A stretch of DNA of 59,328 nucleotides, from NCBI GenBank assembly GCA_022825005.1, contig JAJDYU010000028.1, positions 1-59,328 on the forward strand, written 5' to 3'. The stretch is from Acidimicrobiia bacterium (GTDB taxonomy: Bacteria > Actinomycetota > Acidimicrobiia > Acidimicrobiales > Bin134). The stretch's first letter is position 1; every line of letters starts with the position of its first letter. The notes beneath the pieces are model-generated. The model saw only the letters and a list, made by a program, of their open reading frames with translations. It ran no database searches and was not told the origin of the DNA. A program made the translations under genes and the position numbers. This document shows positions 42,121-52,032 of the stretch, one piece after another.

Positions 42121-43513
42121 CAAGGACCAGATCCCCGACGTTCTGGCCGACCGCTACGCCAGCGCGGCGATGGCGGCTATCTGGTCGCCAGAGGGCAAGG
42201 TCAAAGCCGAGCGCCGCCTTTGGGTGGCGGTGCTGGAGGCCCAGAAGGGTCTCGGCATCGAAGTTCCCGACGGGGTGGTCGAGGCCTATCGGTCGGTGAT
42301 CGACCTAGTGAACTTGGAGTCCATTCGAGAGCGGGAGCGAATCACCCGCCACGACGTCAAAGCCCGCATCGAAGAGTTCTGCGCGCTGGCTGGCCACGAG
42401 CACATTCACAAGGGGATGACGTCACGCGACCTCACCGAGAACATCGAGCAACTCCAGATTCGCGATTCGCTGCGATTGGTGCGGGACAAGCTGGTGGCGG
42501 TGGTGTGCGCTTTGGGGGCCCAGGCCGACACCCACTCTGAGTTGGTGATGGTGGGCCGCTCCCACAACGTGCCCGCCCAGGCCACAACCCTGGGCAAACG
42601 CTTCGCCAACTACGGCGAGGAGGCGCTGGCCGCCTTGGGTCGGATCGACGACCTGCTTGACCGCTACCGCCTGCGAGGGCTTAAGGGCCCGGTGGGCACC
42701 CAGCAAGATCAGATCGATCTGTTCTTAGGCGAGGCCGAGAAGGCTGCTGAACTCGAAAGCCGGGTGGCCGCCAGTCTCGGATTTGCCGACACGATGGGCA
42801 GCGTGGGTCAGGTTTATCCGAGGTCGCTGGACTACGACGTGGCTACCGCGCTGGTGCAGGCGTCATCGGCCCCCGCCAACTTGGCCCGGACCATCCGGCT
42901 CATGGCCGGACAAGGCCTGATCACTGAGGGCTTTCAGGCTGGACAGGTGGGTTCGTCGGCCATGCCCGGCAAACGCAACGCCCGCACGTCCGAGCGCATC
43001 TGCGGACTCTCGGCAGTGGTGCAGGGCTACGCCGACATGGTGGCCGCCTTGGTGGGCGACCAGTGGAACGAGGGCGACGTGAGCTGCTCGGTGGTGCGCC
43101 GGGTGGCCTTGCCCGGCGCGTTCTTCGCTCTCGATGGACAGCTCGAGGCTGCACTAGTCGTGCTCAAGGAACTGGCTGTGTTCGAAGAGGCGATCGCGGC
43201 GGAGCTGGCCGCCAACCTGCCGGCGCTTGCTGCCACCCGAGTTTTGATGGCCTCGGTGGCCGCCGGAGCCGGCCGGGAAGAGGCCCATCGAATCATCTCT
43301 GAGCATGTCCCCAAGGGAGACGAGTTCTTTTCGTCTATTGCCGATGACGACAGGTTGCCGATATCGGCCGTCAATGTCGATGAAATCAAGAGCCAGCCTT
43401 TGTTGCTGGCCGGGGCTGCCCCCGATCAAGCGCGGGCCTTTGCGGCCCGTGCCCATGAGTTGGCCGCCCAATATCCCGACACAGCCCACTACCAACCGGA
43501 GTCGATCCTGTGA
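42113..43513 (+). CDS. purB: adenylosuccinate lyase
   Basis: PurB (466 aa) acts twice, cleaving SAICAR and adenylosuccinate with release of fumarate. It starts at GTG 42113, inside the end of purE. The fumarase-superfamily signature GSSAMPGKRNARTSERI is clear. HKGMTSRDLTENIEQLQIRD and VGRSHNVPAQATTLGKRFA carry catalytic His/Ser regions. Length is normal. Its stop overlaps purC by GTGA. Confidence 0.97.
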   Translation: MADKDQIPDVLADRYASAAMAAIWSPEGKVKAERRLWVAVLEAQKGLGIEVPDGVVEAYRSVIDLVNLESIRERERITRHDVKARIEEFCALAGHEHIHKGMTSRDLTENIEQLQIRDSLRLVRDKLVAVVCALGAQADTHSELVMVGRSHNVPAQATTLGKRFANYGEEALAALGRIDDLLDRYRLRGLKGPVGTQQDQIDLFLGEAEKAAELESRVAASLGFADTMGSVGQVYPRSLDYDVATALVQASSAPANLARTIRLMAGQGLITEGFQAGQVGSSAMPGKRNARTSERICGLSAVVQGYADMVAALVGDQWNEGDVSCSVVRRVALPGAFFALDGQLEAALVVLKELAVFEEAIAAELAANLPALAATRVLMASVAAGAGREEAHRIISEHVPKGDEFFSSIADDDRLPISAVNVDEIKSQPLLLAGAAPDQARAFAARAHELAAQYPDTAHYQPESIL

Positions 43514-44400
43514 GCACGAAGAACATCAACCTGCCCCCCGTTCATTCCGGCAAAGTCCGCGACATCTTCGACGCGGGCGACGGCCGGCTGCTGATGATCG
43601 CGTCCGATCGCATCTCGGCTTTCGACGTGGTGATGAACGAGCCCGTACCCGAGAAGGGGCGGGTATTGACCGCCATGTCGGCCTTTTGGTTCGAGACTCT
43701 GGCCGATGTTCTGCCCAGCCACCTCATATCCACCGATGTGGCCGATTTCCCCCCTGAGGCCCAGAGCAACGGGGTGGCCGGGCGGACCATGCTTTGCCAT
43801 CGGGCCGAGATGCTGCCCATCGAGTGCATCGTGAGGGGCTATCTGAGCGGGTCGGCCTGGAAGGAGTACAAGAGCCAGGGGACCATGCACGGCCAGGCCC
43901 TACCCTCCGGGCTCCGGGAATCCGACAAGCTGCCCGAGCCGGTGTTCACCCCCTCTACCAAGGCCGAATCGGGCCACGACGAGAACATCTCCTACGACCA
44001 GGCCGTGGAGTTGGTGGGCCCTGATCTGGCAGAACAGGCCCGCGACGCGTCCTTGGAGTTGTACAGCCGGGCATCAGAGGCGGCCGCCGAGAAGGGCATC
44101 ATCATCGCCGACACCAAATTCGAGATGGGCATGGTGAATGGAACTCTGGTGGTGGCCGACGAGGTACTCACCCCCGACTCCTCCCGCTTCTGGCCGGTGG
44201 ACGGTTGGGTGCCGGGGGCCACGCCTCCGTCGTACGACAAGCAGCCGGTACGCGACTACCTCAGCACCTTGGATTGGGACAAGCAGTATCCGCCGCCGCC
44301 GCTGCCCGACGAGGTGGTAGAGGCCAGCGCGGCTCGCTACGTAAGTGCCTACGAGATCATCACCGGACGCAGTTTCGCCGACTGGCCCGGAAGCTCATGA
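43510..44400 (+). CDS. purC: SAICAR synthetase
   Basis: PurC (296 aa) joins aspartate to CAIR with ATP. It starts at GTG 43510 in GTGA overlap with purB. Signature stretches are SGKVRDIFDAGDGRLLMIAS, DRISAFDVVM, IECIVRGYLSGSAWKEYKSQ and FTPSTKAESGHDENIS, then IADTKFEMG and PDSSRFWP. It ends in ATGA overlap with purS. Length is that of the longer, stand-alone SAICAR synthetases. Confidence 0.97.
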   Translation: MSTKNINLPPVHSGKVRDIFDAGDGRLLMIASDRISAFDVVMNEPVPEKGRVLTAMSAFWFETLADVLPSHLISTDVADFPPEAQSNGVAGRTMLCHRAEMLPIECIVRGYLSGSAWKEYKSQGTMHGQALPSGLRESDKLPEPVFTPSTKAESGHDENISYDQAVELVGPDLAEQARDASLELYSRASEAAAEKGIIIADTKFEMGMVNGTLVVADEVLTPDSSRFWPVDGWVPGATPPSYDKQPVRDYLSTLDWDKQYPPPPLPDEVVEASAARYVSAYEIITGRSFADWPGSS

Positions 44401-44657
44401 GCAAAGAGTTTGATGTGATTGTGGAGGTGAGCCTCCGCGAGGGAATTGCCGATCCCGAGGGCCTGACAATTGAGCGGGCGCTGCCCGCGCTGGGCTTCAA
44501 CGGCGTGAGCGATGTACGAGTGGGCAAGAGCCTGCGGTTTGTGGTGGAGGCTTCTGATGAACGCGATGCCCGTCACCAAGTGGAGTCAATGTGCGAGCGC
44601 TTCCTGGCCAACCCTGTAATTGAAGATGTGGATATCACGCTGGGCCCATTGACATGA
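44397..44657 (+). CDS. purS: FGAM synthase subunit PurS
   Basis: PurS (86 aa) is the small bridging subunit of the three-part FGAM synthase PurSQL. It starts at ATG 44397, coupled to purC. The pattern VEVSLREGIADPEGLTIERA, then LPALGFNGVSDVRVGKSLRF and CERFLANPVIEDV is standard. The presence of PurS fixes the separate PurQ/PurL system of Gram-positives and actinobacteria, not the fused PurL of proteobacteria. Confidence 0.96.
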   Translation: MSKEFDVIVEVSLREGIADPEGLTIERALPALGFNGVSDVRVGKSLRFVVEASDERDARHQVESMCERFLANPVIEDVDITLGPLT

Positions 44658-44691
44658 CAGTGCCCTCGGCCGACACCGACTGGGAACGCGT

Positions 44692-45354
44692 ATGACCACC
44701 AGAGTCGGCGTGGTGGTTTTTCCCGGTTCAAATTGCGAGCACGATGTGGTGGAGGCTGTCGACGCGGTAGGAGGATCCGGCGAGCTTCTCTGGCACAAAG
44801 ACAAGTCGCTGGGCGATGTTGATGCAGTGGTGCTGCCCGGCGGATTTGCCCATGGCGACTATCTCCGCACCGGTGCCATGGCTCGGTTTTCCCCTATCAT
44901 GGACGCGGTAACCCGATTCGCCCAAGATGGAGGACCGGTGGTGGGCATCTGCAACGGGTTTCAGATTCTCACTGAGGCGCAATTGCTTCCGGGAGCCCTC
45001 TACAAGAATCAGGGGTTGAAGTTCTTGTGCCAGCCTGCGGTGTTGAGGGTGGAGTCAACTGACTCAGTGTTGACACGGCGAATGAAAGTGGGCGACGAGC
45101 TAAATGTTCCCATCAATCACTTTGAAGGAAACTACGTATGTTCTGAAGAAGCACTTGCGGCCTTGCGGGAAAACGATTTAATCGTGTTTACCTACCAAGA
45201 CAACCCAAACGGGGCAACCGCTGATATTGCAGGGATTCGAAACGAAAACGGCAACGTGGTGGGGCTTATGCCCCACCCTGAGCGCGCCGCTCACCCGTTA
45301 CTGGGGAGCACCGATGGTGCTCTGATGTTGAGAGGTTTGATCGGTATTGACTAG
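44692..45354 (+). CDS. purQ: FGAM synthase glutaminase subunit PurQ
   Basis: PurQ (220 aa) is a class I glutamine amidotransferase that supplies ammonia to PurL. The nucleophile is in VVGICNGFQILTEA, with the His-Glu pair in LMPHPERAAHP. Gly-rich VLPGGFAHGDYLRTGAMARF is typical. From about 45060 the codon choice becomes noticeably AT-richer than in the first half, and this continues across the antisense gene into the start of purL. Its stop overlaps the stop of that antisense gene by four bases. The start is ATG 44692. Confidence 0.97.
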   Translation: MTTRVGVVVFPGSNCEHDVVEAVDAVGGSGELLWHKDKSLGDVDAVVLPGGFAHGDYLRTGAMARFSPIMDAVTRFAQDGGPVVGICNGFQILTEAQLLPGALYKNQGLKFLCQPAVLRVESTDSVLTRRMKVGDELNVPINHFEGNYVCSEEALAALRENDLIVFTYQDNPNGATADIAGIRNENGNVVGLMPHPERAAHPLLGSTDGALMLRGLIGID

Positions 45355-45749
45355 TCAGTCGAGCGGGTGCGAGCCACTCCGGCTGCTTTCAGCACGCTGG
45401 CCGGCACTCCGACCTCACGCCATGCCGCATAGGAAATGCCCTTGCGCTCGCTGTAATCGGCGGCGATCGCGATGAATTCACCCTCAATCGCGCTGATGTC
45501 CACCGTTACATCTTCTTTGGCAAGTTCGGCTTCCAAGTCCATGAGCTCTTGGATCAAATGAACCCGCTTCAGCGGCTTGGCTTGTGCGATCTCGCCTGGG
45601 AGCTCCGAGATGCGAGCCTGCATTCTTTCCTGAGAGCGTTGCCGACCCCTCTTGGGCTTGGTGGAGTCAAGCGCTGTCAGATAACGGCTGACTGTGCGGC
45701 CTTGAGCTTGTCCAGCGGCCCGCGCGGCTTTGGCTTCTTCAGATACCAT
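45351..45749 (-). CDS. small basic protein of unknown function, antisense between purQ and purL
   Basis: This 132-aa protein is not recognised. It starts at the ATG at 45749 with a near-perfect ribosome-binding site AAGGAG seven bases upstream. The N-terminal half is basic and helical, with KPKRGRQRS, which recalls an AT-hook-like DNA contact. The middle (MDLEAELAKEDVTVDISAIE) could form a coiled coil, and the C-terminal part ISYAAWREVGVPASVLKAAGV looks like a compact helix-turn-helix. It interrupts the otherwise plus-strand purine operon, and its codons and surroundings are AT-richer than the rest. Such a place suggests a recent arrival or exchange. A DNA-binding role is only a guess. Confidence 0.75.
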   Translation of the reverse strand: MVSEEAKAARAAGQAQGRTVSRYLTALDSTKPKRGRQRSQERMQARISELPGEIAQAKPLKRVHLIQELMDLEAELAKEDVTVDISAIEGEFIAIAADYSERKGISYAAWREVGVPASVLKAAGVARTRSTD

Positions 45750-45827
45750 TTTTTCTCCTTGGTCTGGTTAAGGAAGAGCTTCAGATGTTTCTTTAGCCCC
45801 ATATATACAACTATGTTCGCCGCTCTA

Positions 45828-45848
45828 TTTCAAACTGCTGTTTCAAAC
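45828..45848. repeat. 8-bp direct repeat in the purL upstream gap
   Basis: TTTCAAAC occurs at 45828-45835 and 45841-45848, 13 bases apart centre to centre, in the 149-bp divergent gap between the antisense gene and purL. The gap is AT-rich and must hold promoters both ways; TATATA and TTTACA boxes occur but no clear promoter can be fixed. Confidence 0.35.
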
Positions 45849-45898
45849 GTTTACATTCGCAGCGCCTACAAGCCTATGGATAATAAGGTCTATTGGGG

Positions 45899-48097
45899 AT
45901 GAACAAATCGCTTCATCAGTCCCTAGGTCTGACAGATGACGAGGCTAAAGCCATCGAGAAGATATTGAATCGTCCACCAAATCACCTCGAATTGGCGATG
46001 TATGCAGTCATGTGGTCGGAGCACTGCTCATATAAATCTTCTCGGATTCACTTGCGCCGACTCCCAACAGAGGCGCCATGGGTATTGGTCGGACCGGGAG
46101 AAAATGCCGGAGTAGTCGATGTCGGCGACGGCATTGCCGCCGCCATTCGAATTGAGAGCCACAATCACCCTTCGGCCATCGAGCCCTATCAGGGGGCGGC
46201 CACCGGGGTGGGCGGCATCCTGCGAGACATCTTCACCATGGGCGCTCGCCCGATCGCGGTGATGGACTCACTGCGGTTCGGCCTTCCCAGCGATCCCCGC
46301 AGCCGCTGGATTGCCGAAGGGGTGGTGTCGGGCATCTCCGGGTACGGCAACGCGGTCGGGGTGCCCACGGTGGGAGGCGAGACCGTCTTCGACGAGACCT
46401 ACACAGGCAACCCCCTGGTGAATGTGCTCTGCCTTGGCTTGATGCCGGCCGATCGGCTGGTGCTGGGCCGGGCCAGCGGCGAGGGCAACTTGGCGGTGCT
46501 CCTGGGCGCGTCCACCGGGCGCGACGGCATCGGGGGGGTGAGCGTGCTGGCCTCGGCGTCATTTGGCGACGAGGAAAAGGAGGCTGAGAAGCGGCCCAGC
46601 GTGCAGGTGGGCGATCCGTTTGAGGAGAAGCGCCTCATCGAGGCCTGTCTGGCCTTGCTGGATGCCGGCCTGGTGGTGGGTATCCAAGATCTAGGAGGGG
46701 CCGGACTTACCTGTGCCACGAGTGAGACCGCCTCCCGTGGCGGTGTGGGAATGGATGTAGACGTGGCCGCGGTCCCCCGTCGCGAGCCGGGGATGGAGCC
46801 CTTCGAGGTTCTCACCAGCGAATCGCAGGAGCGGATGCTGGCCATCGTGTCCCCCGACGGTCTCGACGATGTGCTGGCCATCTGCGACCGCTGGGACGTG
46901 CAGGCCTCAGTGGTGGGCCGGGTGACAGAGGGCGGGTTGCTTCGGGTGAGAGACGGAATGGACGGGCCGGTGCTGGGCGAGCTGCCGGCAGCTTCCCTAC
47001 ACGAGGACGCGCCTTCCTACGATCGGCCGCGGCGTCCTCCGGGAGAATGGGAAGCGGCCAAGTCCGATTCGGCTGATGATTTGCCGCCCCCCGCCGACGT
47101 GGGTGCCGACCTGCTGCACATGCTGTCCAACCCGTCGTGGGTCTACCACCAATATGACCACATGCTCTTTTGCAACACCGTGGTGGGTCCCGGGGGCGAT
47201 GCCGCCGTGCTGCGGCTCAAGCACCCGGCCACCGGCGCCGACACCGGCCGGGCATTGGCCCTCACCACCGACGGCAACAATCGCTGGTGCGCGGTCGACC
47301 CTCGGGCCGGCACCGCGTTGACGGTGGCCGAGTCGGTGCTCAACCTGGCCTGTGTCGGGGCCCGACCGCTGGCCGTGGTCAACTGCCTGAACTTCGGAAA
47401 CCCCGAGCATCCTGAAGTGATGTGGCAGTTCTCCGAGGCGGTGGACGGAATGGCCGAGGCCTGTGACGCCTTCGGCATTCCGGTGGTGGGCGGCAACGTG
47501 AGCCTCTACAACGAGTCCAACGGCCACAACATCGATCCCACCCCGGTGATCGGCTTGCTCGGGGTGATCGACAGCTTGACGCGGATTCCCCCCGGGTTGG
47601 CGTGGCGAGACGGCGACCGGGTGATCGTGCTGGGCGAGGCCGGTGCCGGGTTGTCGGGCTCGCTATGGGCTGCCGCCACTGCCGGCCACAAGCGGGGTCA
47701 GTTGCCTGTACTGGATTACGAGCAGCATCGGCGAGTGGCGGGCCTAGTGGCCGGCCTGGTGGCCGACGACCGGCTCTCGGCCGTCCATGATGTGTCCAGC
47801 GGGGGTTTGGGAGTGGCCTTGGCCGAGATGGCTGCTGTGTCTGGGGTGGGCTTTCGAGGGGCTCGCATTCACGGCCACGCCGAGCTGTTCAGCGAAGCGC
47901 CCTCTCGCGTGGTGGCGGCAGTGCACCCCGAACTGCTGCCCGAGGTGGAGGCGGCGGCTGCGGCCACCGGCGTGGCGGTCGCCCGAATCGGGCTGGCCAC
48001 CGGTGATCGCTTGGCAATCAAGGGGCTGCTAGATCTGGGATTGGCCGCGATTGCAGATCGCTGGCGCTCCCCCATGCCAGAATTGACTAGTGGCTGA
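45899..48097 (+). CDS. purL: FGAM synthase large subunit PurL
   Basis: PurL (732 aa from ATG 45899; a TTG six bases earlier is possible) converts FGAR to FGAM with ATP and ammonia from PurQ. Motifs are [52 protein letters not shown], then in the second half [10 protein letters not shown] and [16 protein letters not shown]. It restarts the purine operon after the antisense gene, so it needs its own promoter in the gap or read-through. The first 200 bases are AT-richer than the rest. It overlaps purF by 8 bases. Confidence 0.97.
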   Translation: MNKSLHQSLGLTDDEAKAIEKILNRPPNHLELAMYAVMWSEHCSYKSSRIHLRRLPTEAPWVLVGPGENAGVVDVGDGIAAAIRIESHNHPSAIEPYQGAATGVGGILRDIFTMGARPIAVMDSLRFGLPSDPRSRWIAEGVVSGISGYGNAVGVPTVGGETVFDETYTGNPLVNVLCLGLMPADRLVLGRASGEGNLAVLLGASTGRDGIGGVSVLASASFGDEEKEAEKRPSVQVGDPFEEKRLIEACLALLDAGLVVGIQDLGGAGLTCATSETASRGGVGMDVDVAAVPRREPGMEPFEVLTSESQERMLAIVSPDGLDDVLAICDRWDVQASVVGRVTEGGLLRVRDGMDGPVLGELPAASLHEDAPSYDRPRRPPGEWEAAKSDSADDLPPPADVGADLLHMLSNPSWVYHQYDHMLFCNTVVGPGGDAAVLRLKHPATGADTGRALALTTDGNNRWCAVDPRAGTALTVAESVLNLACVGARPLAVVNCLNFGNPEHPEVMWQFSEAVDGMAEACDAFGIPVVGGNVSLYNESNGHNIDPTPVIGLLGVIDSLTRIPPGLAWRDGDRVIVLGEAGAGLSGSLWAAATAGHKRGQLPVLDYEQHRRVAGLVAGLVADDRLSAVHDVSSGGLGVALAEMAAVSGVGFRGARIHGHAELFSEAPSRVVAAVHPELLPEVEAAAAATGVAVARIGLATGDRLAIKGLLDLGLAAIADRWRSPMPELTSG

Positions 48098-49592
48098 TCC
48101 CATGGACGACTCTCCCCGGGAGGCCTGCGGGGTCGTTGGCATCTATGCGCCCCATGATCCCGTTGCCCATCTGAACTATCTGGCCCTCTACGCGTTGCAG
48201 CACCGGGGCCAGGAGTCGGCCGGCATCGCGGTGAGCGACGGCGACAACATCACCGTGGTCAAGGACATGGGCCTGGTAGCCACCGTGTTCGACGACCGCA
48301 CCCTGGCTACCCTCGACGGCTGCCTGGGCATCGGGCACACTCGCTATTCCACCGCGGGCACCAGTTCTTGGCGCAACGCCCAGCCCGTCTTCCGCAGCGC
48401 GGGTGACCACCAGTTTGTGCTGGGCCACAACGGCAACCTCACCAACACCGCCCAACTCGCTGAGGAGACATCGATCTTGCCCGGCATGGTCGGCTCAGAC
48501 AGCGACCTGATTGCCGAGCTGCTGGCCATCGAAATTGGGCAGATGCCGCCGTCGAGCCGAGCTGAGGGCAAGGTCTTGGAGGAGGCCCTGAAGAGGGTAT
48601 TGCCCCGCCTGGAGGGGGCATTCTCGCTGGTGCTGGCCGACGAGAACCGGGTCATCGGAGTGCGGGATCCCAACGGGTTCCGTCCTCTGTGCCTGGGTCG
48701 GCTGGAACGGGGTTGGGTGTTGGCGTCGGAGACTCCTGCGCTCGACATCGTGGGCGCCCACCTGTTGCGTGAGTTGGCGCCGGGCGAGATGGTGGTGATC
48801 AACGGCCAGGGAGTGAATTCGGTTCACCCATTCCCAGAGGAGCGGGTGGATCCCCGCCTTTGCCTGTTTGAGTTCGTGTACTTCTCCCGTCCCGACTCGG
48901 TGATCTATGGCCAAAGCGTGCACCACGCCCGGGTGCGGATGGGCGAGCTGCTGGCCGAGCAGTCGCCGGTAGAGGCCGACCTGGTGATGGGAGTGCCCGA
49001 ATCGGGACTGCCCGCGGCCGAGGGGTTCTCAAGGGCCAGCGGCATCCCCTACGGCCAGGGGCTGGTGAAGAATCGCTACATAGGACGCACGTTCATCGCC
49101 CCCAGCCAGCAGATGCGGTCGATGGGGGTGCGCATGAAGCTCAACCCCCTGCGAGACAGCACCGAGGGCAACCGCCTGGTGGTGGTGGACGACTCCATCG
49201 TGCGGGGCACCACCACCAGGGCTTTGGTCACCATGCTGCGGGAGGCGGGTGCCGCCGAGGTTCATCTTCGCATCAGCTCGCCGCCCTATCGCTGGCCCTG
49301 TTTCTTCGGCATGGACACCGGCGACCGAACGGAATTGTTGGCGGCCCACCTCAGTGTGGCCGAGATGTGCGACTACGTGGGGGCCGACACGCTGGCGTTC
49401 ATCGACCTGGAGGGGTTGACCGAGGCCACCGGCGCGGTGGGGGCTGGCTTCTGCAATGCCTGTCTCACCGGGGACTATCCGGTGGCGGTGCCGGTGGCCC
49501 CGCCCGGTTCGATCGCCTATGGGCGCGAGGCGGCTCAATTTGCAGATGACGACGAGGCCGCGCCATCGCTCTGGGCCACCGGCAATGGTTGA
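48090..49592 (+). CDS. purF: amidophosphoribosyltransferase
   Basis: PurF (500 aa) catalyses the first step of purine synthesis, PRPP plus glutamine to phosphoribosylamine. The opening [18 protein letters not shown] puts the N-terminal nucleophile at Cys13 after a short propeptide (Cys9 if ATG 48102 is used). [17 protein letters not shown] and HNGNLTN belong to the glutaminase domain; [18 protein letters not shown] is the PRPP-binding motif. Cysteines in WPCFFGMD and GFCNACLTG fit the [4Fe-4S] cluster of Bacillus-type enzymes. It starts at GTG 48090. Confidence 0.97.
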   Translation: MADPMDDSPREACGVVGIYAPHDPVAHLNYLALYALQHRGQESAGIAVSDGDNITVVKDMGLVATVFDDRTLATLDGCLGIGHTRYSTAGTSSWRNAQPVFRSAGDHQFVLGHNGNLTNTAQLAEETSILPGMVGSDSDLIAELLAIEIGQMPPSSRAEGKVLEEALKRVLPRLEGAFSLVLADENRVIGVRDPNGFRPLCLGRLERGWVLASETPALDIVGAHLLRELAPGEMVVINGQGVNSVHPFPEERVDPRLCLFEFVYFSRPDSVIYGQSVHHARVRMGELLAEQSPVEADLVMGVPESGLPAAEGFSRASGIPYGQGLVKNRYIGRTFIAPSQQMRSMGVRMKLNPLRDSTEGNRLVVVDDSIVRGTTTRALVTMLREAGAAEVHLRISSPPYRWPCFFGMDTGDRTELLAAHLSVAEMCDYVGADTLAFIDLEGLTEATGAVGAGFCNACLTGDYPVAVPVAPPGSIAYGREAAQFADDDEAAPSLWATGNG

Positions 49593-49621
49593 GGCTGTGA
49601 CCCGGTTGGAAGCTGTTGCCA

Positions 49622-50680
49622 ATGGGTGAGACCTATGCGACGTCGGGGGTGGACATCTCCGCCGGCGAGGAAGCAGTTCAGCGCATCAAGGAGCATGTGA
49701 GCTCGACGTTTCGGTCGGAGGCCATTGGCGATATCGGCGGCTTCGGGGGGCTTTTCGACTTCACTCGCCACGGCTACAAGAAGCCGGTGCTGGTGTCGAC
49801 CACCGACGGAGTGGGAACGAAGGCCTACGTGGCCTCGGCCGCCGGTCGGTTCAACACGATCGGCATCGATTTGGTGGCCATGTGCGTGGACGATCTGGTG
49901 TGCCAGGGTGCCGAGCCGCTTTTCTTCTTGGACTACATATCGGTGCAGAAGCTCGATCCTGAGCGGATCGAGCAACTGGTGGTGGGGGTGGTCGAGGGAT
50001 GCCGTCAGGCCGGGTGCGCCCTGATCGGCGGAGAGATGGCCGAGCATCCAGCAGACGAGCCCGATGACGAATTCGAGCTCGTGGGGTTTGCCGTGGGGGT
50101 GGTGGAGAGGTCGCGGCTGATCACCGGGGCCGAGGTGCGCCCCGGCGACACGCTGATCGGGCTGCCGTCTCCCGGTCTCCGATGCAACGGATACTCCCTG
50201 GCCCGCCGGCTCTATTTCGAGGTGGCCGAGCGAGATCTGGGCGATCCCGCCTGGGAGGGGAGCTCCAACTCAGTGGCCGACGAGCTTCTGGTGCCGTCGG
50301 TGATTTACGCCCCTGCGGTGCGGGCCATGCTGGCCAAGGTGGACGCCCGGGCCATCGCCCATGTGACCGGCGGGGGGATCCCCGGCAACCTGGCGCGGGT
50401 GCTGCCCGACAAAGTCGACGCGGTGCTCGACCGAAGCAGTTGGGAGCAGCCGCCGGTATTCGCCGAGTTGCAGCGCATCGGCGACGTGGCCGATGAGGAG
50501 ATGGCCAAGGTGTTCAACCTCGGACTGGGCATGATCGTGGCGGTGCGGGACCGAGACGCCACCAAGGCCATCGACCTGCTGCGAACTGGCGGCCATCGGG
50601 CCACCGTCGTGGGAGAGGTGGAAAAAGGCGACGGCCAGGTTCGCCTCGTGGGCGAGCCTGATCTGGCTGAGGGAACTTAG
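49622..50680 (+). CDS. purM: phosphoribosylformylglycinamidine cyclo-ligase
   Basis: PurM (352 aa from ATG 49622; TTG 49616 is an alternative) closes the imidazole ring to give AIR. Signature pieces are TYATSGVDISAGEEAV, VSTTDGVGTKAYVA, CVDDLVCQGAEPLFFLDY and ALIGGEMAEHP, then HVTGGGIPGNLARVLP. GGAAG upstream serves as ribosome-binding site. It is the last purine gene and converges on the P450 with a four-base overlap. purN and purH are not present in the cluster. Confidence 0.96.
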   Translation: MGETYATSGVDISAGEEAVQRIKEHVSSTFRSEAIGDIGGFGGLFDFTRHGYKKPVLVSTTDGVGTKAYVASAAGRFNTIGIDLVAMCVDDLVCQGAEPLFFLDYISVQKLDPERIEQLVVGVVEGCRQAGCALIGGEMAEHPADEPDDEFELVGFAVGVVERSRLITGAEVRPGDTLIGLPSPGLRCNGYSLARRLYFEVAERDLGDPAWEGSSNSVADELLVPSVIYAPAVRAMLAKVDARAIAHVTGGGIPGNLARVLPDKVDAVLDRSSWEQPPVFAELQRIGDVADEEMAKVFNLGLGMIVAVRDRDATKAIDLLRTGGHRATVVGEVEKGDGQVRLVGEPDLAEGT

Positions 50681-51963
50681 CGGGCTCTCACTGCCACCCG
50701 GCAGGGTCCCGCAGCACGGGCGACACCCCCGATTTGGTCGGGACGCGGCTGGGGATCATCGAACAGCGGTTCTAGGTCGTAGGTGTCGAACAGCCGCTCC
50801 ATCACTCGGGACATCGCCGTAACCGAGAAGGGCCGGGCCGGACAGGCGTGGGGACCGACGCCGAAGGTAATGACCAACTCGGAGGGCACCCCCGGCGGCG
50901 ACACCAGGCGGGGGCCCTTCCATCGGTCGGGGTCGTAGCGATCCAATCCGGGCCCAGAGTCCATGTTGGTGAGGGGCAGGAACGTGGCCAGGGTGGCGCC
51001 GGGCGACACTTCGTAGGTTTGTGAGCCGTTGTCGATGGTCACTGGTTCGAGCACGGTGCGAAGCATGATTGAGCGCTGGCCGATCCGGGTGGATTCCAGC
51101 GCGCAACGCGACACCAAGTCTTGATCGTCGCCTTGGCCGGACCGCACCCGGGCGAGCACATCGGGGTGCTGGACCAAATGGACCAGCGACCATCCGAGGG
51201 CGGCGAACAGGTTTGACATCGACCCGAGGTGGACCAAGATCACGTCTCGGGCCACCCCGGTCAGCCGTTCGGCATCGGGGGCGTCGGCCCACCGTTCGAG
51301 GATCGTGTCGAGCAGGTCGCCGACGGGCTGGCTGCGGGTGGCTATGGAGTCGGCCAGGATCTGCTCGGCTTTGGCCATTGCGGCATACTCGACGGCCTTT
51401 CCCGACTGCTCCACTTCGCGCATCCGGGTAGGGGCCACGAATGCCTCGGACCCGTCGAGCACATCAAGCGCCTTTATCAGTTCCTCGAATCTGTCTGAGC
51501 GCAGGATCTCGCGCCCGCCCCAGCTGGCTAGGCCCATCCGGTGGCCGAGGCGGCGGGTGAAGTCGAACAAGTCGATCTCGTCGCCCGGGCTCAGCTCTGC
51601 CAGTTGGATCGAGATGGCCTCTTCCAGTGCCTCCAGGTAGCCGGACACGTTGGGCCGGGTGAACAGCTCGTGGGGCAGGGTGCGCCTGCCGTCGAACAGC
51701 TCGTCGGGCAGTTTGCGGACCAGCATCTTCCAGTCGGCGATGCCCTTGCTGGCCTGCTGCTCGGGTACCGCGTAGAAGTCCCTGAGGCCGGCCGGTGAGA
51801 ACAAGAACAAGTAGCGGTCTTCGCCGCTGTCGATCACGAAGGTGTCGCCGCATGTAGAACGAGCCGCGCCGATGGCTGCCACAGTGTCGCTGACCGGCCC
51901 GTCCCAGGGGAGAACGCAGTCGGCGACGGTGGGCATCGGGGTGATCGGAGGCAGATCGGCCAT
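50677..51963 (-). CDS. cytochrome P450 with CYP7/8-like I-helix
   Basis: This 428-aa P450 starts at ATG 51963 (weak ribosome-binding site; a longer TTG start at 52014 is possible). The heme loop is FGVGPHACPARPFSVTAM and the K-helix E-x-x-R is in CALESTRIGQRS. The I-helix reads HLGSMSNLFAALGWSL: it has no acid-alcohol pair (normally AGxDT) but has Asn and a Trp-Ser-Leu end, as remembered for the CYP7/CYP8 families (sterol 7-alpha hydroxylase, prostacyclin synthase). Either oxygen activation differs or the enzyme rearranges a substrate. It faces a lipocalin-like protein across a 69-bp divergent gap, and an LLM oxidoreductase lies beyond. Confidence 0.9.
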   Translation of the reverse strand: MADLPPITPMPTVADCVLPWDGPVSDTVAAIGAARSTCGDTFVIDSGEDRYLFLFSPAGLRDFYAVPEQQASKGIADWKMLVRKLPDELFDGRRTLPHELFTRPNVSGYLEALEEAISIQLAELSPGDEIDLFDFTRRLGHRMGLASWGGREILRSDRFEELIKALDVLDGSEAFVAPTRMREVEQSGKAVEYAAMAKAEQILADSIATRSQPVGDLLDTILERWADAPDAERLTGVARDVILVHLGSMSNLFAALGWSLVHLVQHPDVLARVRSGQGDDQDLVSRCALESTRIGQRSIMLRTVLEPVTIDNGSQTYEVSPGATLATFLPLTNMDSGPGLDRYDPDRWKGPRLVSPPGVPSELVITFGVGPHACPARPFSVTAMSRVMERLFDTYDLEPLFDDPQPRPDQIGGVARAAGPCRVAVRAR

Positions 51964-52032
51964 GGAAATAGTTTCTATCCGCTTCGGGCCTGTTTTCCTA
52001 CCCTTGGAGCCCAAAGCGTATTGTCATCCCCG

